A stretch of DNA of 64,000 bases from Panopea generosa (GCA_029582155.1 CM055908.1:17359352-17423351), one strand, 5' to 3'; counted from the first letter of the stretch, positions 1 through 25,554 are shown. Numbers and translations: made by a program. The notes: a model not told the origin generated them from the sequence alone.

Positions 1-169
1 CAATGTGTGACACCGCTGTGATAAATAAACTGATTTATCGATGAAGATGTAAATATATATAACATTAACAAATATATCTAAAGTTAAATGAATACAGTTT
101 GTTGTCTCTAATGTATTTAAATCATAACAACTTGGTCCCGAATACACGAATACCATTATTCCGATTTGC

Positions 170-445
170 TCCTTCGGAAGCGTGTCTAACTCAATCCAGG
201 GGTACTGATTTCGTATCTCGCCTAGCAACAGTCTCCGTGATGACTGATACAGGACATTGTGTCTCATTATTCGTCTCTCACCACTGACTTACGGAGATGG
301 GGTCTGCTCGAATACTGATTAACCTTTCAGGATCCCAGGAGCAGTGGTTAGGTTAACCGATCGTCTGTTAGCCCTCGGTGACAAAAACATTACGCTAAAT
401 ATTCAATCAATTAATCAGTCAATCAATCAACGAATCGATCATTAA
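170..445 (+). mobile_element. SINE family 1, diverged copy
   Basis: Shares the body of the copies at 11171 and 19782: AGTCTCCGTGATGACTGATA, GACATTGTGTCTCATTA, TTACGGAGATGGGGTCTGCT, CGATCGTCTGTTAGC and a tail of TCAATCAA repeats. The tRNA-like head is degenerate. Confidence 0.7.
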
Positions 446-449
446 ATTG

Positions 450-880
450 TTCCTTGCATGGAAGCTTGGGACTGGATTTCAGGTAAATGGCAAGGGTTAA
501 ATTCATTGATACTGAAATAGAAAAAAAGAGTTGGTCAATAAGTAATTTTGATTTATTTTGATAAAATTTGGTGCACTTGTTACCAATATGATAATGGATT
601 AATTTGAGGTAAGTGAGGTCAAGGTCACTTATACTAAAAATAGAAAAAAAACCTTTATTTTTAAATAAATTAATAAATTTCTTTTCCTTTAAGATATTGA
701 TCAAATTTTGTGTGTTTACTGACATAAAAGGGATAGGTTTTTGGGGATAAATAGGGTCAAGGTCACTGTTACAAATATAACTATTCAATAACTTCCAGTA
801 AACTATTTTTCTAATTTGTTTGTGTAAATTGTGGTTGGTTTTGAGGTAGATCAATTCACGGTCAGAAATAAAGCTTCAGT
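450..880. repeat. Degenerate long-period tandem repeat with GTCAAGGTCACT boxes
   Basis: Three loosely similar units of about 130 bp, each with a GTCAAGGTCACT or related box, A-rich AGAAAAAA tracts and TGATAAAATTTGGTG/TGATCAAATTTTGTG. The minus-strand 143-codon frame across it (423-854) repeats its own peptide (SDLD-x-Y) and is a by-product of the repeat, not a gene. Confidence 0.55.
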
Positions 881-1324
881 TTTTATCAAAATCTACCGAA
901 ATCTGTCAGATGTTAAATGATGATCAAATCTCAACAGTTTATTGACTTGTAAAATTGGACCAGAACGGAATGCAGACCGATACAAGAATAGGGCCCTCGT
1001 GTAAGCGTATTATTATACAGCTTGCATTCGTTGAACATCACAATACAAACTGTTTAGACCAGCGTTGGTCGTTACAGAGCTCGTAAATAATACAGTTACT
1101 GAAAATGAACCTTGTATTGATTTTTGTTTTAATGCCAGTATATTTACGTTTAATATGACATGGTTGTATAACTGTATTGGAATTTATATAAAGGATTTGT
1201 ATTTGCTCTGAATGTTAACTGAAGATCCTATTCAATTTTATGTGAAGTATGTAAGTTGTATATAATGTATATACCTATGTACACGCTAAATGTACCCTTT
1301 TTACATTGACACAATTTGTTGCCA
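881..1324. other. Intergenic, no recognisable feature
   Basis: AT-rich sequence with stops in all frames. No coding or RNA signal was seen. Confidence 0.5.
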
Positions 1325-2520
1325 TACATAGCGAGGTGACCACTGTCGCCACATAACAACGTGACCACTGTCGCCATACACAATGAGATGACCACTGTCG
1401 ACACACTCAACGAGGTGAAGACTGTCGTCACACACAACGAGGTGAACACTCTCGCCACATACAACGAGGTGAAGACTGTCGCGACACACAACGACGTGAC
1501 AACTGTCCCCACACACAGCGAGGTGACCACTGTCTCCACACACAGCGAGGTGACCACTGTCGCCACACACATCGAGGTGACGACTGTCGCCACACACAAC
1601 GAGGTGAAGACTGTCGTCACACACAACGAGGTGACGACTGTCGTCACGCACAACGAGGTTGCGATTGTCGCCACACACAATGAGGTGACCACTGTCACAA
1701 CTTACAACGAAATGAAGATGTCGCGACACACAACAAGGTGACAACTGTCGCCACACACAGCGAGGTGACCACTGTCGCCACACACAGCGAGGTAACCAAT
1801 GTTGCCACACACAGCGAGGTGATCACTGTCCACACACAACAAGTTAACGACTGTCGCCATACACAATGAGGTGACGACTGTCCACACACAACAAGTTGGA
1901 GAATGTCGCCATACACAATGAGGTGACGACTGTCATCACACACAACAAGTTGACGACTGTCGCCACACACTGTCGCCATACACAACGAGGTGACCACTGT
2001 CGCCATACACAACGAGATGGCCACTGTCGCCATACACAACGAAGTGACCACTGTCCCCAGACACAACGAGGTGACTACTGTCGCCACACACAACGAGGTG
2101 ACCACTGTCAACACACAATTTGACGACTGTTGCCATACACATTGAGGTGACCACTGTCGTCACACACAAGTTGACGACTGTCGCCATACACAACGAGGTG
2201 ACCACTGTCGCCAGACACAACGAGGTGACGACTATCGCCATACACAGTGAGGTGACGACTGTCGTCACACACAACGAGGTGACCACTGTCGCCAGACACA
2301 ACGAGGTGACGACTATCGCCATACACAGTGAGGTGACGACTGTCGTCACACACAACGAGGTGACCACTGTCGCCAGACACAACGAGGTGACGACTGTCGC
2401 CATACACAATGAGGTGACGACTGTCGTCACACACAAGTTGACGACTGTCGCCATACACAACGAGGTGACCACTGTCGCCATACACAACGAGTTTACCACT
2501 GTCGCCTTACACAGCGTTCT
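1325..2520. repeat. 27-bp minisatellite (about 44 units)
   Basis: Unit close to GAGGTGACCACTGTCGCCAC plus ACACAAC, with variants (Gly/Cys-type third positions, GACGACTGTC, CATACACAAC). The unit is 27 bp, a multiple of three, and largely free of stops, so long open frames appear in several frames of both strands (for example VTTVATHNE repeats). No conserved ends or start context indicate a gene. Some higher-order copies occur near 2200-2450. Confidence 0.9.
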
Positions 2521-2529
2521 TTTAGTTTA

Positions 2530-3610
2530 ATTAGTTTTAGCGTATAAAATACAATACACACGGAAACAGGTCGATGACTCCACACGTTCCATTGATATAA
2601 AATATATATGCGCTACAGAGTAATGTTACAGTGACGTTGTCAGTGTCCGATAGATAATCATTCTGCTATTTTTGCGTTTGCTTTTCTACTGGCACAACGC
2701 AATCATTCCATTTCGTAGTGAAATTTGATTACACAGGCAGGTGAACTACACCCACCCTTCTTAGTTCGCCAGGAAAATGAGAATTCTCCTTTTTGTGAAT
2801 TTACATTTCATTCTGTTATTCTGCCTGGTTTTGTTCATTCTGCCAATCAGCTGATAGAATGTTTTGTTTTTTTTCTCTCATTTTGCTCTTCTGCTTGCAA
2901 AATGATTTTATTTCTTATGTCCTTCTGCAATTCAATGACGCCGACAGAGAAACTGCAATTACCATTCAAAGCTCCATCGCTCTTTTTTGCTTAGTTTCAA
3001 CTTCGATTCTTTCTGTTAATGGCATACAAATTAAATAGTGACATTTTGTGATTCAACTAGTAGAATGGAAAATAATTCTGTCATTCTGCTATTTTGCTGG
3101 CAGAATGATTTGTAGTGTACTGTTCCGTCGGCGAAATAAAAAACCCTTTTCGTTCAAGTATTCTGCTATGTGCGTATCCTTATTTGGGACCATTACTGCT
3201 AGTTTATCACAAACTACTAGTGTGTACAACAACCAGAATGTGAAGATGGAGATTTAGATCTCTAAAAATGTAGAAAATCTTTATCTCAAGAGTAGCCATT
3301 AAAACAGAAAGGGAATATAAACTTTAATTATATTAGCTAATTGTTCATTTAATATGCCTACCAAATAATAAAGTAGCTATTTTACCTTAATTCTTATTAT
3401 TTATACACCAAGCCTAAGTTTCAAAGTTTCATGAAAATGAAGGCCAAGTTTATTCGGTCGTGGAGCGACTATTTAATTCTGTATAAAAGCACGACTCACT
3501 GACTCTGGCTCCATACAGTGATCTCGTATACATTATCATTCATACACTGAATGTTTACTTCCTCCTACTGTTCCGTGAAGATATATTTATAACATCATTT
3601 CAGAGAAACC
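2530..3610. other. Intergenic with scattered ATTCTGC/GCAGAAT boxes
   Basis: No gene. Between about 2655 and 3170 short motifs such as ATTCTGCTATTTT and CTGGCAGAATGA recur irregularly. They look like decayed outliers of the array at 5340-7070. Confidence 0.45.
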
Positions 3611-3618
3611 TATACATG

Positions 3619-5240
3619 TATACAATGGATGTAATATCTGTCTATTATCTGCATGTACAGGAAGGCTAGATGGTGTAAAATGGATGTAATATCTATCTGT
3701 TATCTGCATGTACAGGAAGGCTAGCTGGTGTACAATGGATGTAATATCTGTCTATTATCTGCATGTACAAGAAGGCTAGCTGGTGTACAATGGATGTAAT
3801 ATTTATCTATTATCTGAAGGTACAGGAAGGCTAGCTGGTGTACAATGGATGTAATATCTGTCTATTATCTGCATGTACAAGAAGGCTAGCTGGTGTACTA
3901 TGGATGTAATATCTGTCTATTATCTGCATGTACAGGAAGGCTTTCTTGTGTACAATGGATGTAATATCTATCTATTATCTGCATGTACAGGAAGGCTAGC
4001 TGGTGTACAATGGATGTAATATCTGTCTATTATCTGCATGTACAGGAAAGCTAGCTGGTGTACAATGGATGTAATATATATATCTATTATCTGCATGTTT
4101 AGGACATCTAGCTGGTGTACAATGGATGTATTATTTATCTATTATCTTCATGTACAGGAAGGCTAGATGGTGTACAGGAAGGCTAGTTGGTATACAATAG
4201 ATGTAATATCTATCTATTATCTGCATGTACAATGGATGTATTATATATCTATTATCTGCATGTACAGGAAGGCTAGTTGGTATACAATAGATGTAATATC
4301 TATCTATTATCTGCATGTACAATGGATGTATTATATATCTATTATCTGCATGTACAGGAAGGCTAGATGGTGTACAGGAAGGCTAGTTGGTATACAATGG
4401 ATGTAATATCTATCTATTATCTGCATGTACAGGAAGGCTAGATGGTGTACAGGAAGGCTAGTTGGTATACAATAGATGTAATAGCTATCTATTATCTGCA
4501 TGTACAATGGATGTAATATATATCTATTATCTGCATGTACAGGAAAGCTAGCTGGTGTACAATGGATGTAATATCTATCTAGTATCTGCACATACAGGAA
4601 GGCTAGCTGGTGTACAGTAGATGTAATATATATCTATTATCTGCACGTACAGGAAGACTAGCTGGTGTACAATAGATGTAATAGCTATCTATTATCTGCA
4701 TGTACAATGGATGTAATATATATCTATTATCTGCATGTACTGGAAGGCTAGCTGGTGTACAATGGATGTAATACATATCTATTATCTGCATGTACAGGAA
4801 GGCTAGCTGGTGTACAATGGATGTAATATCTGTCTATTATCTGCATGTACAGGAAAGCTAGCTGGTGTACAATGGATGTAATATCTATCTATTATCTGCA
4901 CATACAGGAAGGCTAGCTGGTGTACAATAGATGTAATATATATCTATTATCTGCATGTACAGGAAGGCCAGCTGGTGTACAATGGATGTAATAGCTATCT
5001 ATTATCTGCATGTACAGGAAGGCTAGTTGGTATACAATGGATGTAATACATATTTATTATCTGCAGTTACAGGAAGGCTAGCTGGTGTACAATGGATATA
5101 ATAGCTATCTATTATTTGCATGTACAGGAAGGCTAGCTGGTGTACAGGAAGGCTAGCTGGTGTACAGGAAGGCTAGCTGGTGTACAATGTATGTAATATC
5201 TATCTATTATCTGCATGTACAGGAAAGCTAGCTAGTGTAA
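3619..5240. repeat. About 55-bp minisatellite
   Basis: Unit contains GGAAGGCTAGCTGGTGTACA, ATGGATGTAATATCTATCTA and TTATCTGCATGTACA. Some units drop the GGAAGGCTAG half, giving shorter units and a higher-order pattern between about 4160 and 4700. About 30 units. Open frames here are repeat artefacts. Confidence 0.9.
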
Positions 5241-5339
5241 TGAGATGAAGATGAAGATCTGCTATGTCGTTAAGTATGCTTGACCATAAACATATACTAG
5301 TATGTGATATGAAATAGGATGTTGACTTTGAAGGTATAG

Positions 5340-7070
5340 ACATTGTTATAGTCTGCTGGCAGAATGAAAATTACTCATTGTGGCATTCTGCCTTTCTTAT
5401 ATTCTGCTGCCAGAATAAAAGTTGTCCATTGTGCCATTCTACCATTCTTATATTCTGCTGCCAGAATGAAAATTATTCATTGTGGCATTCCGCCATTCTA
5501 AAGTTCCGCTGCAAGAATGAAAATTGTTCATTTTGTCATTCTACCATTCTTATATTCTGCAGCTGACATTCTTATAATCTGTTGCCAGAATAAAAATTGT
5601 TCATTCTGTCATTCTGTCATTCTGTCATTCTTATATTGTGCTGGCAGAATGAAAATTGTTCATTGTGTCATACTGTCATTCTTATATTCTGCTGCCAGAA
5701 AGAAAATTGTGCATTGTGCCATTCTTATATTTTGTTGCCAAAATGAAAAGTGTTTATTGTGCCATACTTATAATCTGCTGCTAAAATGAAAATTGTTCAT
5801 TGTGTCATTCTTACATTCAATGTTCTGCATCAAGAATTAAAATTGTTGATTCTGCCATTATTATATTCTGCTACTAGAAAGAAAATGGTTAATTTTGTTA
5901 TTCTTCCATTCTAATATTCTGCATCAAAAATAAAAATTGTTCATTGTGTCATTCTGATAGTCTGCTGCCAGAATGAAAATTGTTCATTGTGTCATTCTGC
6001 CATTCTGATATGCTTCCTGAATGAAAACTGTTCATTGTGTCATTCTAACATTCTAATATTCTGCTTTAAGAATAAAATGTGTTCATTGTGTCATAATCTG
6101 TCATTCTAAATTCTGCTGTCATTATGAAAATTGTTCATTATCTCATTTTGCCTTTTTATTTTCTGCTGCCAGAATAAAAATTATTCATTGTATAATTCTG
6201 CCATTCTTATATTCTGCTGCCAGAATGAAAATTGTTCATTGTGCCATTCTTATATTTTGCTGCCAGAATGAAAATTGTTCATTGTGTCATTCTGCCATTC
6301 TTACATTCTGCTGCCAGAATGAAAATTGTTAATTGTGCCATTCTTCCATTCTGATATTCTGCTTTAAGAATGAAAATTGTTCATTGTGTCATTCTCCCAT
6401 TCTTATATTCTGCTTCAAGAATAAAAAGTGTCCATTGTATAATTCTGCCATTCTTATATTCTGCTGCCAGAATGAAAATTGTTCATTGTACCATTCTGAT
6501 ATTTTGCTGCCAGAATGAAATTGTTCATTGTGTCATTCTTATATTCTGCTGCCAGAATGAAAATTGTTCATTCTGGCAGCAGAATATAAGAATGGCAGAA
6601 TTACACAAAGAACAATTTTCATTCTGGCAGCATAATATAAGAATGACACAATGAACAATTTTCATTCTGGCAGCAAAATATAAGAATGGTACAATGAACA
6701 ATTTTCATTCTGGCAGCAGAATATAAATTGTTCATTGCGTCATTCTCCCATTCTTATATTTTGCTGCCAGAATGAAAATTGTTCATTGTGTCATTCTGCC
6801 ATTCTTATATTCTGCTGCCAGAATGAAAATTGTTCATTTTGTCGTTCTTATATTCTGCTGCCAGAATAAAAATTGTTCATTGTGTCATTGTGTCATTCTT
6901 TTATTCTGCTGCCAGAACGAAAATTGTTCATTGTGTCATTCTTCCATTCTTATATTCTGCTTAAAGAATGAAAATTGTTCATTGTGTCATTCTCCCATTC
7001 TTATATATTTTGCTACCAGAATGAAATTTGACCATGGTGTCATTCTGTCATTCGATGTCGCACAAAGATG
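5340..7070. repeat. ATTCTGC/GCAGAAT-type minisatellite with an inverted block
   Basis: Units of about 40-60 bp built from ATTCTTATATTCTGCTGCCA, GAATGAAAATTGTTCATTGT and GTCATTCTGCC. Every unit has its own short inverted repeat (ATTCTGCTGCCAGAAT). Between about 6560 and 6728 three units run in the opposite orientation. Confidence 0.9.
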
Positions 7071-8155
7071 AACTGCATCCATTATCCTTAGTTTCATCTT
7101 GATTTATTGAAATAAAAAGAAAATTCTTCATTTAGTAAAGTGAAAATTCCATTCTGCTAGAATAATAATCTGTCCGTTGTATTAGTCTGTTGTTCTGCTG
7201 GCATAATGGACTTGTTTTCTTTGTGCCTTTTACACTTATTTTGCAACATAACCGCGGCTCGATAGCACACTGTCCTTGTATGCTTTGTGAACTATAAATG
7301 AACGCTTTTAAAATACACGTAAGTTATCAAAAACTTGGTTAAGACCATGTATGGCCATGGGGAATTCTTCAAGCTTTGCTGCTGTAGCAGAATTAGTTGC
7401 GGACTAGAAGAAACGTAGAGTATTTCATGAAGGATATTCAAATACTTTCTTAACTATCAGTAATACTTATAATAGCCGGTCGGTGACAATTAAAACACCA
7501 TGAATAGCTTCAGAATTGAACCGGCAGAGTGTTATCAAAATATAAACAATATCAAAAAAAGATAAAATATACCACATTTCGGGACGACCCGATTTACTGG
7601 TTGTATCCACATTTCTTCTGTATTCTCTAGCTATTGTACAATGTTCAATACAAAGTCACTAGTATAAATGCGTTGTCTGACTTATTCTGATTACTTGGAA
7701 TCGCGGAGCTCATTTAGTAAAAAAATAAGCCTGGGCCGATGCTACGGGTTGTTACGGTTGTTGAATATCTTAACGGACTAAATAGAACCGAGGTTTATAT
7801 TTTCTTCTTTGGGTTATGGACTTTGCTTCGATGAGGTTCTTTGTCAAATATTTTGGTAATAAAAATCACGACCACATGCACCGCTTCTATCTTCCAATGA
7901 TTTCATATACATCACAGCGTAACAGGAAGTCACATCGAAACTCTTTGTTCATTTAAAAAAATAAATTAAATATATGTTTCAAAATATAATGTCTACCATT
8001 GTGTCTACCTTCAATAGCTTCTCTGATTTCCACATTGTATTCGTGTTGTCTTGTGCAAGGTAATTCAGATATGACCATTACGCACTAAACGTAGTAAATA
8101 TAGTCTCCTATACTCAATAAGAAGTAGGAGATGTCTCGTATAGTTTAGCCGCAGT
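7071..8155. other. Intergenic, no recognisable gene
   Basis: Apart from a few ATTCTGC motifs up to about 7210, this is unique-looking AT-rich sequence with stops in all frames. Confidence 0.5.
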
Positions 8156-8860
8156 GAAAACCACTTAATGTACGACTCAGCCACATAATAGACGACTCGG
8201 TTACATAATAAACGAATCTGTCACATGATGTACGACTCAGTCATAAATTGACGACTGGGTCACATAATATACGACTCAGACACATATTATACGACTCGGT
8301 CTATTGATGTACGACTCAGTCACATAATATACGACTCGGTCACATGGTGTACGACTCTGTCACATAATATACGACTCGGTCACATGATGTACGACTCAGT
8401 CATAAATAGACGACTGAGTCACATAATGTACGACTCAGCCACATAATATACGACTCGGTCAAATGATGTACGACTCAGTCACATAATATAAGATTCGGTC
8501 ACATAAAATACGACTCTGTCACATAATGTACGACTCAGTCACATAATATAAGACTAGGTCACATGATGTACGACTTAACCACATAATATACGACTCAGCC
8601 ACATAATATACGACTCGGTCACATAATATACGACTCAGCAACATAATATACGACTCAGCCACATAATATACGACTCGATCACATGATATACGACTCGGCC
8701 AATAATATACGGCCCACCAAATAATCTACGACTCAGCCATATAATATACGACTCAGCCACATAATAAATGACTCAACCACATAATATACGACTCAGCCAC
8801 ACAATATACGACTCGGTCACATAATATACGACTCGGCAAATAATATACGACTTGGCTTAT
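8156..8860. repeat. 20-bp minisatellite upstream of the Deltex-like gene
   Basis: About 35 units of the type ACATAATATACGACTCGGTC, alternating with ACTCAGCC and ATGATGTACGACTCAGTC variants. Ends about 370 bp before the first coding exon at 9226. Confidence 0.88.
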
Positions 8861-9225
8861 AATAGTTCCATTATCCAAAGCGACGTTCATAGCAAAAGTA
8901 TCTTCCTATTAGAGGAAGCAATATTCACACTGACATTCTGCACCCGGCTATGTAAAACATCACACTGGGCAATATTCACACTGACTTTGTGAAGTTTTAC
9001 CTGCCCTTATTACAAATTTGTTATTTCAGACAATTGTCGTTAATAAACGCCACAATAGTAATTATTATTTACTTTACCCTAACATGCATACTATTAGAAA
9101 CCATGCGCACTTTACTTTTCCTAAGTTCGATTGTTCTAGACATTAAGTCAGTTACATATTTATCTTGTTACACCTGTTATATAGCTGGTTATAAACATGC
9201 ATATAATATGTTTGGTTTACTTCAG
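8861..9225 (+). other. Upstream flank or intron before the first coding exon
   Basis: Contains a duplicated 17-mer GCAATATTCACACTGAC (near 8920 and 8969) and ends in an acceptor-like TTTACTTCAG. It is open in one frame from 8989, but the predicted peptide (MKFYLPLLQICYF...) is hydrophobic and unlike the rest of the protein. I read it as intron. Confidence 0.45.
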
Positions 9226-9228
9226 AAA

Positions 9229-21591
<12,363 letters not shown>

Positions 21592-22609
21592 TATACATAA
21601 AAATGTGTATATACATACATGTATGTTGATGGGACCAGACTTAGTGACGTGCTCATCGTTGTCACGTCTGCCATTTTGACCTAAGACATGCAATAATATA
21701 ACAGTTTTTTCTTATAGTGCGCAACAAATCACATACGTGTATTGACTATTTCAAGAACGAGTTATATTGCATGTTAGTTATTCAAGTTATTTAGGTATTC
21801 ACGGATAAGCAATTGTTTTAACAATGCACTTTATGTAACGTATCCTAGCGAGGGATGATTAAATATTATTCCTGAGCATCCGGAACTACCGCGGATCGTA
21901 GTCCAGGCGGCCAAATGTTGATTAACCGTGCTAAGCGAGCGATTGCTAGTATATAAAATGTTACACTTGCGTTTCGGGAACTGTTTGAGATGAGGTCGGC
22001 ATGATTGGTCTACCGAACTCCCAATATGCTGCCGTGCACCACTCGCACAACATCGTCCAATAATCCAGAAATAAGATACCCGATGTTGCGTTTGGAAATG
22101 CCCAGATGGCGAAACTGATACAGCCGCGGATGATTTCTTGAATAGCGGGTGCGGATGCCATATGATACACAGAGCTGCGTTTTTCTTTTTACTGTGCTGA
22201 ATTCGTCGTGCTTATGCTGTTTGATGGACAATATTTCTTCTTTTCTGATATAATTATTTTGAGTTCAGAACCAGTGGGCGGCAAATAAAATCACTGTCTG
22301 GTATATTGAAATCGTGTAATGTTTGCTTATTTAAAATTGAGCTAATATCCAGTCCTCAGTTTCATTTAACATCTCCACTTAAAATTTTTCTCAACTCTGA
22401 TTTTTGAAACTTTAATACATTGACCTTTATGCACGTTATCCTTTGTATTAATATTTGTTATGCTTTCGGTTGTATGTTGTAATTTAACGCGTAATGGATC
22501 AAGTAATCAGTTAGAGAAATTGAGATTTTTTAGTTGAGAAAAATCTCATATTGAGATGTTTGGAGAAACCGACCACAGGAAATTAAATTTGATAATATCA
22601 TTCACCACT
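21592..22609. other. Intergenic, no gene recognised
   Basis: 3' flank of the Deltex-like gene. About 21960-22230 is less AT-rich and open on the minus strand in two overlapping frames (69 and 73 codons). The peptides match nothing I recognise and lack a start or splice context. Confidence 0.45.
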
Positions 22610-22613
22610 TTAA

Positions 22614-22690
22614 CCCTTTACTTCATATAGACGCTTTTGGACACCTCTAATATAGAAAGCTTTTGAATTATTGAGTGAATAATCTTTATA
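22614..22690. mobile_element. piggyBac-like MITE, truncated copy
   Basis: TTAA (22610-22613) followed by CCCTTTACTTCATATAGACG and CTTTTGGACACCTCTAATAT, as in the full copies at 42088 and 44204, but the right half and hairpin are missing. Confidence 0.7.
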
Positions 22691-22719
22691 TATATATTAA
22701 ACATATTTTATTTGTGTCT

Positions 22720-23215
22720 CCAATATTTGATATGATATATTTGTGCCTCCAATATTTGATATGATATATATTTGTCTCCAATATTTGATATGATATATTT
22801 GTATTTGTGCCTCTAATATTTCATATGATGTATTTGTGTCTATAATATTAAATATATTTTATTTGTATTTGTGTCTCCAATATTTGATGTGATATATTTG
22901 TATTTGTGCCTCTAATATTTCATATGATGTATTTGTGTCTATAATATTAAATATATTTTATTTGTATTTGTGTCTCCAATATTTGATATGATGTATTGGT
23001 GCCTCCAATATCTGATATATATTTGTGTCTCCAATATTTGATATTATGTATTGGTGCCGCCAATATTTGATATGATGTATTTGTGCCTCCAATATTTGAT
23101 ATAATATATTGGTGCCTCCAATATTTGATATGATATATTTGTGTCTCCAATATTTGATATGATGTATTGGTGCCTTCAGTATTTGATATGCTATATTTGT
23201 GTCTTCAATATTTGC
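22720..23215. repeat. About 30-bp tandem repeat
   Basis: Units of CTCCAATATTTGATATGATA plus TATTTGTGTC, alternating with TGTATTGGTGC. A larger repeated block occurs at about 22800-22980. Minus-strand frames across it are artefacts. Confidence 0.88.
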
Positions 23216-23239
23216 GTTCATTGTTATAGATTGGGCCAT

Positions 23240-25260
23240 AATGAATTAATTGCTAAATTATCATCCCCGCACGCCCCTTAATTTTCATGCCAACCCTGCT
23301 ATTTTTTAAACGAAAAAAAATCCTCCTCCCCTTTTTAAGAAAAAAATTGGATGATAATCTAGCAACTAATTCATAATGGTCTTAATTAATGACAACAAAA
23401 TGTTAAGTTAACAAATTTAGCACCAACTACTCTCTGCCTACGTCACGAACTATGCTATATGTGTGAATAATATTATAACAATAGCGGTAAACGTTAGAGA
23501 CAAAAGGAGGAGGGTGGTTGGTATGCGGTACTGTTCTTTATCCAAGGCGCCAGTTGTTTTGTTACCCTTAAGTTATCACACGAGTTGCTGTTTATTTAAT
23601 AAAGATATAGTCGTTGATGGTGTAGTTATTCTTTATTGGTCTCATATTTTATATATTCCACATTCCCACGACTTGAATACTTTTCGTAATGTTCTCCGCT
23701 TAAAGAGTATGATTTAAAAAACTTTGAAATAATTTCTCGACACTCTTGTATAATTTATTTCTTCATTTTTCGATATAAATAGTTTATTTCTATGATATGT
23801 AGTTGAAAAGAGTTTGTCAAAACCAATATACTTTCATCTTTTTTTATCTTTTTGTTATTTCTTTTACATTCCGACTGTTTTCGTTTTCAATTCGTATTTT
23901 AACTTAGTAAATATAAATGCTATATTATACTGTCGACAATTTTATCAGATGATACTTTTTGACATAGGCAACATTGCCAGTTTAGGCATTGTTTCATGGT
24001 AAATTGTTCGGCTTCCACCTGGGGTCACTTTTTACATAGGGTAATATGGGGAAAATGTTAACTTTCTCGTGTAGACGCCATATTACTCCATCATTTTTAA
24101 CTTGACTGTTCTACAAATATGGCAGTTTTCGTACTCGCTCTGGCATCAGCGTCGGCGTCCCACCTGCGTTAAAGTTTAGGTTCAAGTTGTTCAAAAGTGT
24201 GCATACTTTACTCCGAGTCAGTATGTAACATATTTGACTCCTATATTTAAAGTCAGTGTCATAGCGCAGGGTGATAAGGTAATTGTCTTAAACTTTGCAT
24301 TAATGTTTTGGTGCAAGTAGTTCATAAGTGTACATTGCTTACAATTATACGGCTCGAACTTGGTACAGTTATGCGTGCTTATACTCTGAGACAGTCTGCA
24401 ACATATTGGGCTCCTAACTTGAAATCAAGGTCATATTGCAGGGTGAAAAGGTCATAATATATCTTTAAACTCTGCGTTAAAGTTAAGGTGCATGTTGTAG
24501 ATATAAACATTTCTTTTAGTTTTGTAATATCATTATTATTTTCTCATGTCTTATATTCATTTTCAACATAATGTTGACTCTATTTTTTGGTTAATGTTTA
24601 TCGTATAGAATATAACAACTTTTGGGTTCAGTATCTGAGTCACTGTCAGGAGCCCGAACTGTTATTGGGTATTTATATAAACTATTGTCCAATGTATCCT
24701 GATTGATACATATTGGCATAGAACACATTCGGTTATGGAAAATACCTTGTATTATTGCATGAACATTCTTAGCTCCATTGTTCCATACTTACTTAGGCAT
24801 CACGAGCATCGTCTCCCCCACCCCCACACCCCGCTTATTTATTTTTTTTATTAATTTTGTATTGTATTGAAATAATCTGCCTCATTTAAACGTTGCACCC
24901 CCACCTGTCTCACTTTTATTATTATCTAACATGTTGTTTTACTTTCCATCCCATGAAGTACTTCGGATCGCACCAAAGAAAATAATACCCGACAATAAAA
25001 TATGCCAAACTGTCTGAAGTTCTAAATGAACTTCGTCCGTGAATGCTGAATTAATTATTAAGCACTTACTAACTAACCCTAGCTGATACGCACTCTCTAC
25101 TGTTAGCATGTCTGCATCCAAAGGTCTGGTCGGATGGTAACGGTAAATAACCCGGTTATATACACCGGTGGTTGAAAACCGGCTTTTGAACAGGGCCACG
25201 TATGAAACGAACTCCTCGCAGACGTGATTTTTTTAAAGCATATTGTTCTAACATCATACA
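23240..25260. other. Intergenic with decayed repeats
   Basis: Two units of about 200 bp at about 24150-24500 share AGTGTGCAT/AGTGTACAT, CTCCTAWWTT, GTCATARYGCAGGGTGA and ACTTTGCRTTAA. An 86-codon minus-strand frame (24939-25199) has no recognised similarity. No gene called. Confidence 0.45.
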
Positions 25261-25283
25261 CAAACTAATAAAAAGTGCAGTTC

Positions 25284-25287
<4 letters not shown>

Positions 25288-25317
<30 letters not shown>
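25288..25317. repeat. (TA)n microsatellite
   Basis: About 15 uninterrupted TA dinucleotides. Confidence 0.85.
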
Positions 25318-25321
<4 letters not shown>

Positions 25322-25554
25322 TTTACATTATTACATCTTTCATTTAAACTGTAATGGTCACTACTTAAACACGATATACCCTTGTAAACATTGTTCCATC
25401 TTTTCTCTTAACCCACACATCCCCCAGCCTCTCAAATCCAACTCTCAACCTCACTAAATCCTAGAACTAACTGTCTGACTCCCAGATCTAAACTGTTTGC
25501 TATATTAGTGAGCACTGTTCAAAGTGGATTGGTCATACATGGTAAATACGGGCC

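Noticed and set aside
423-854. 143-codon minus-strand gene
   Set aside because: The peptide repeats itself with the underlying tandem repeat and has no recognised domain.
1325-2520. Repetitive-protein gene or CRISPR array
   Set aside because: Direct repeats without unique spacers in a eukaryotic genome, open in several frames at once, with no start, splice or stop logic.
8989-9225. Possible N-terminal extension of the Deltex-like protein from ATG 8989
   Set aside because: The 80 residues are hydrophobic and low-quality, and a good acceptor (TTCAG) precedes the next ATG at 9229. Best read as intron or 5' flank.
21961-22231. Two overlapping minus-strand frames as a gene or transposase fragment
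   Set aside because: No motif identified. The composition differs from the surroundings, but similarity could not be established by eye.
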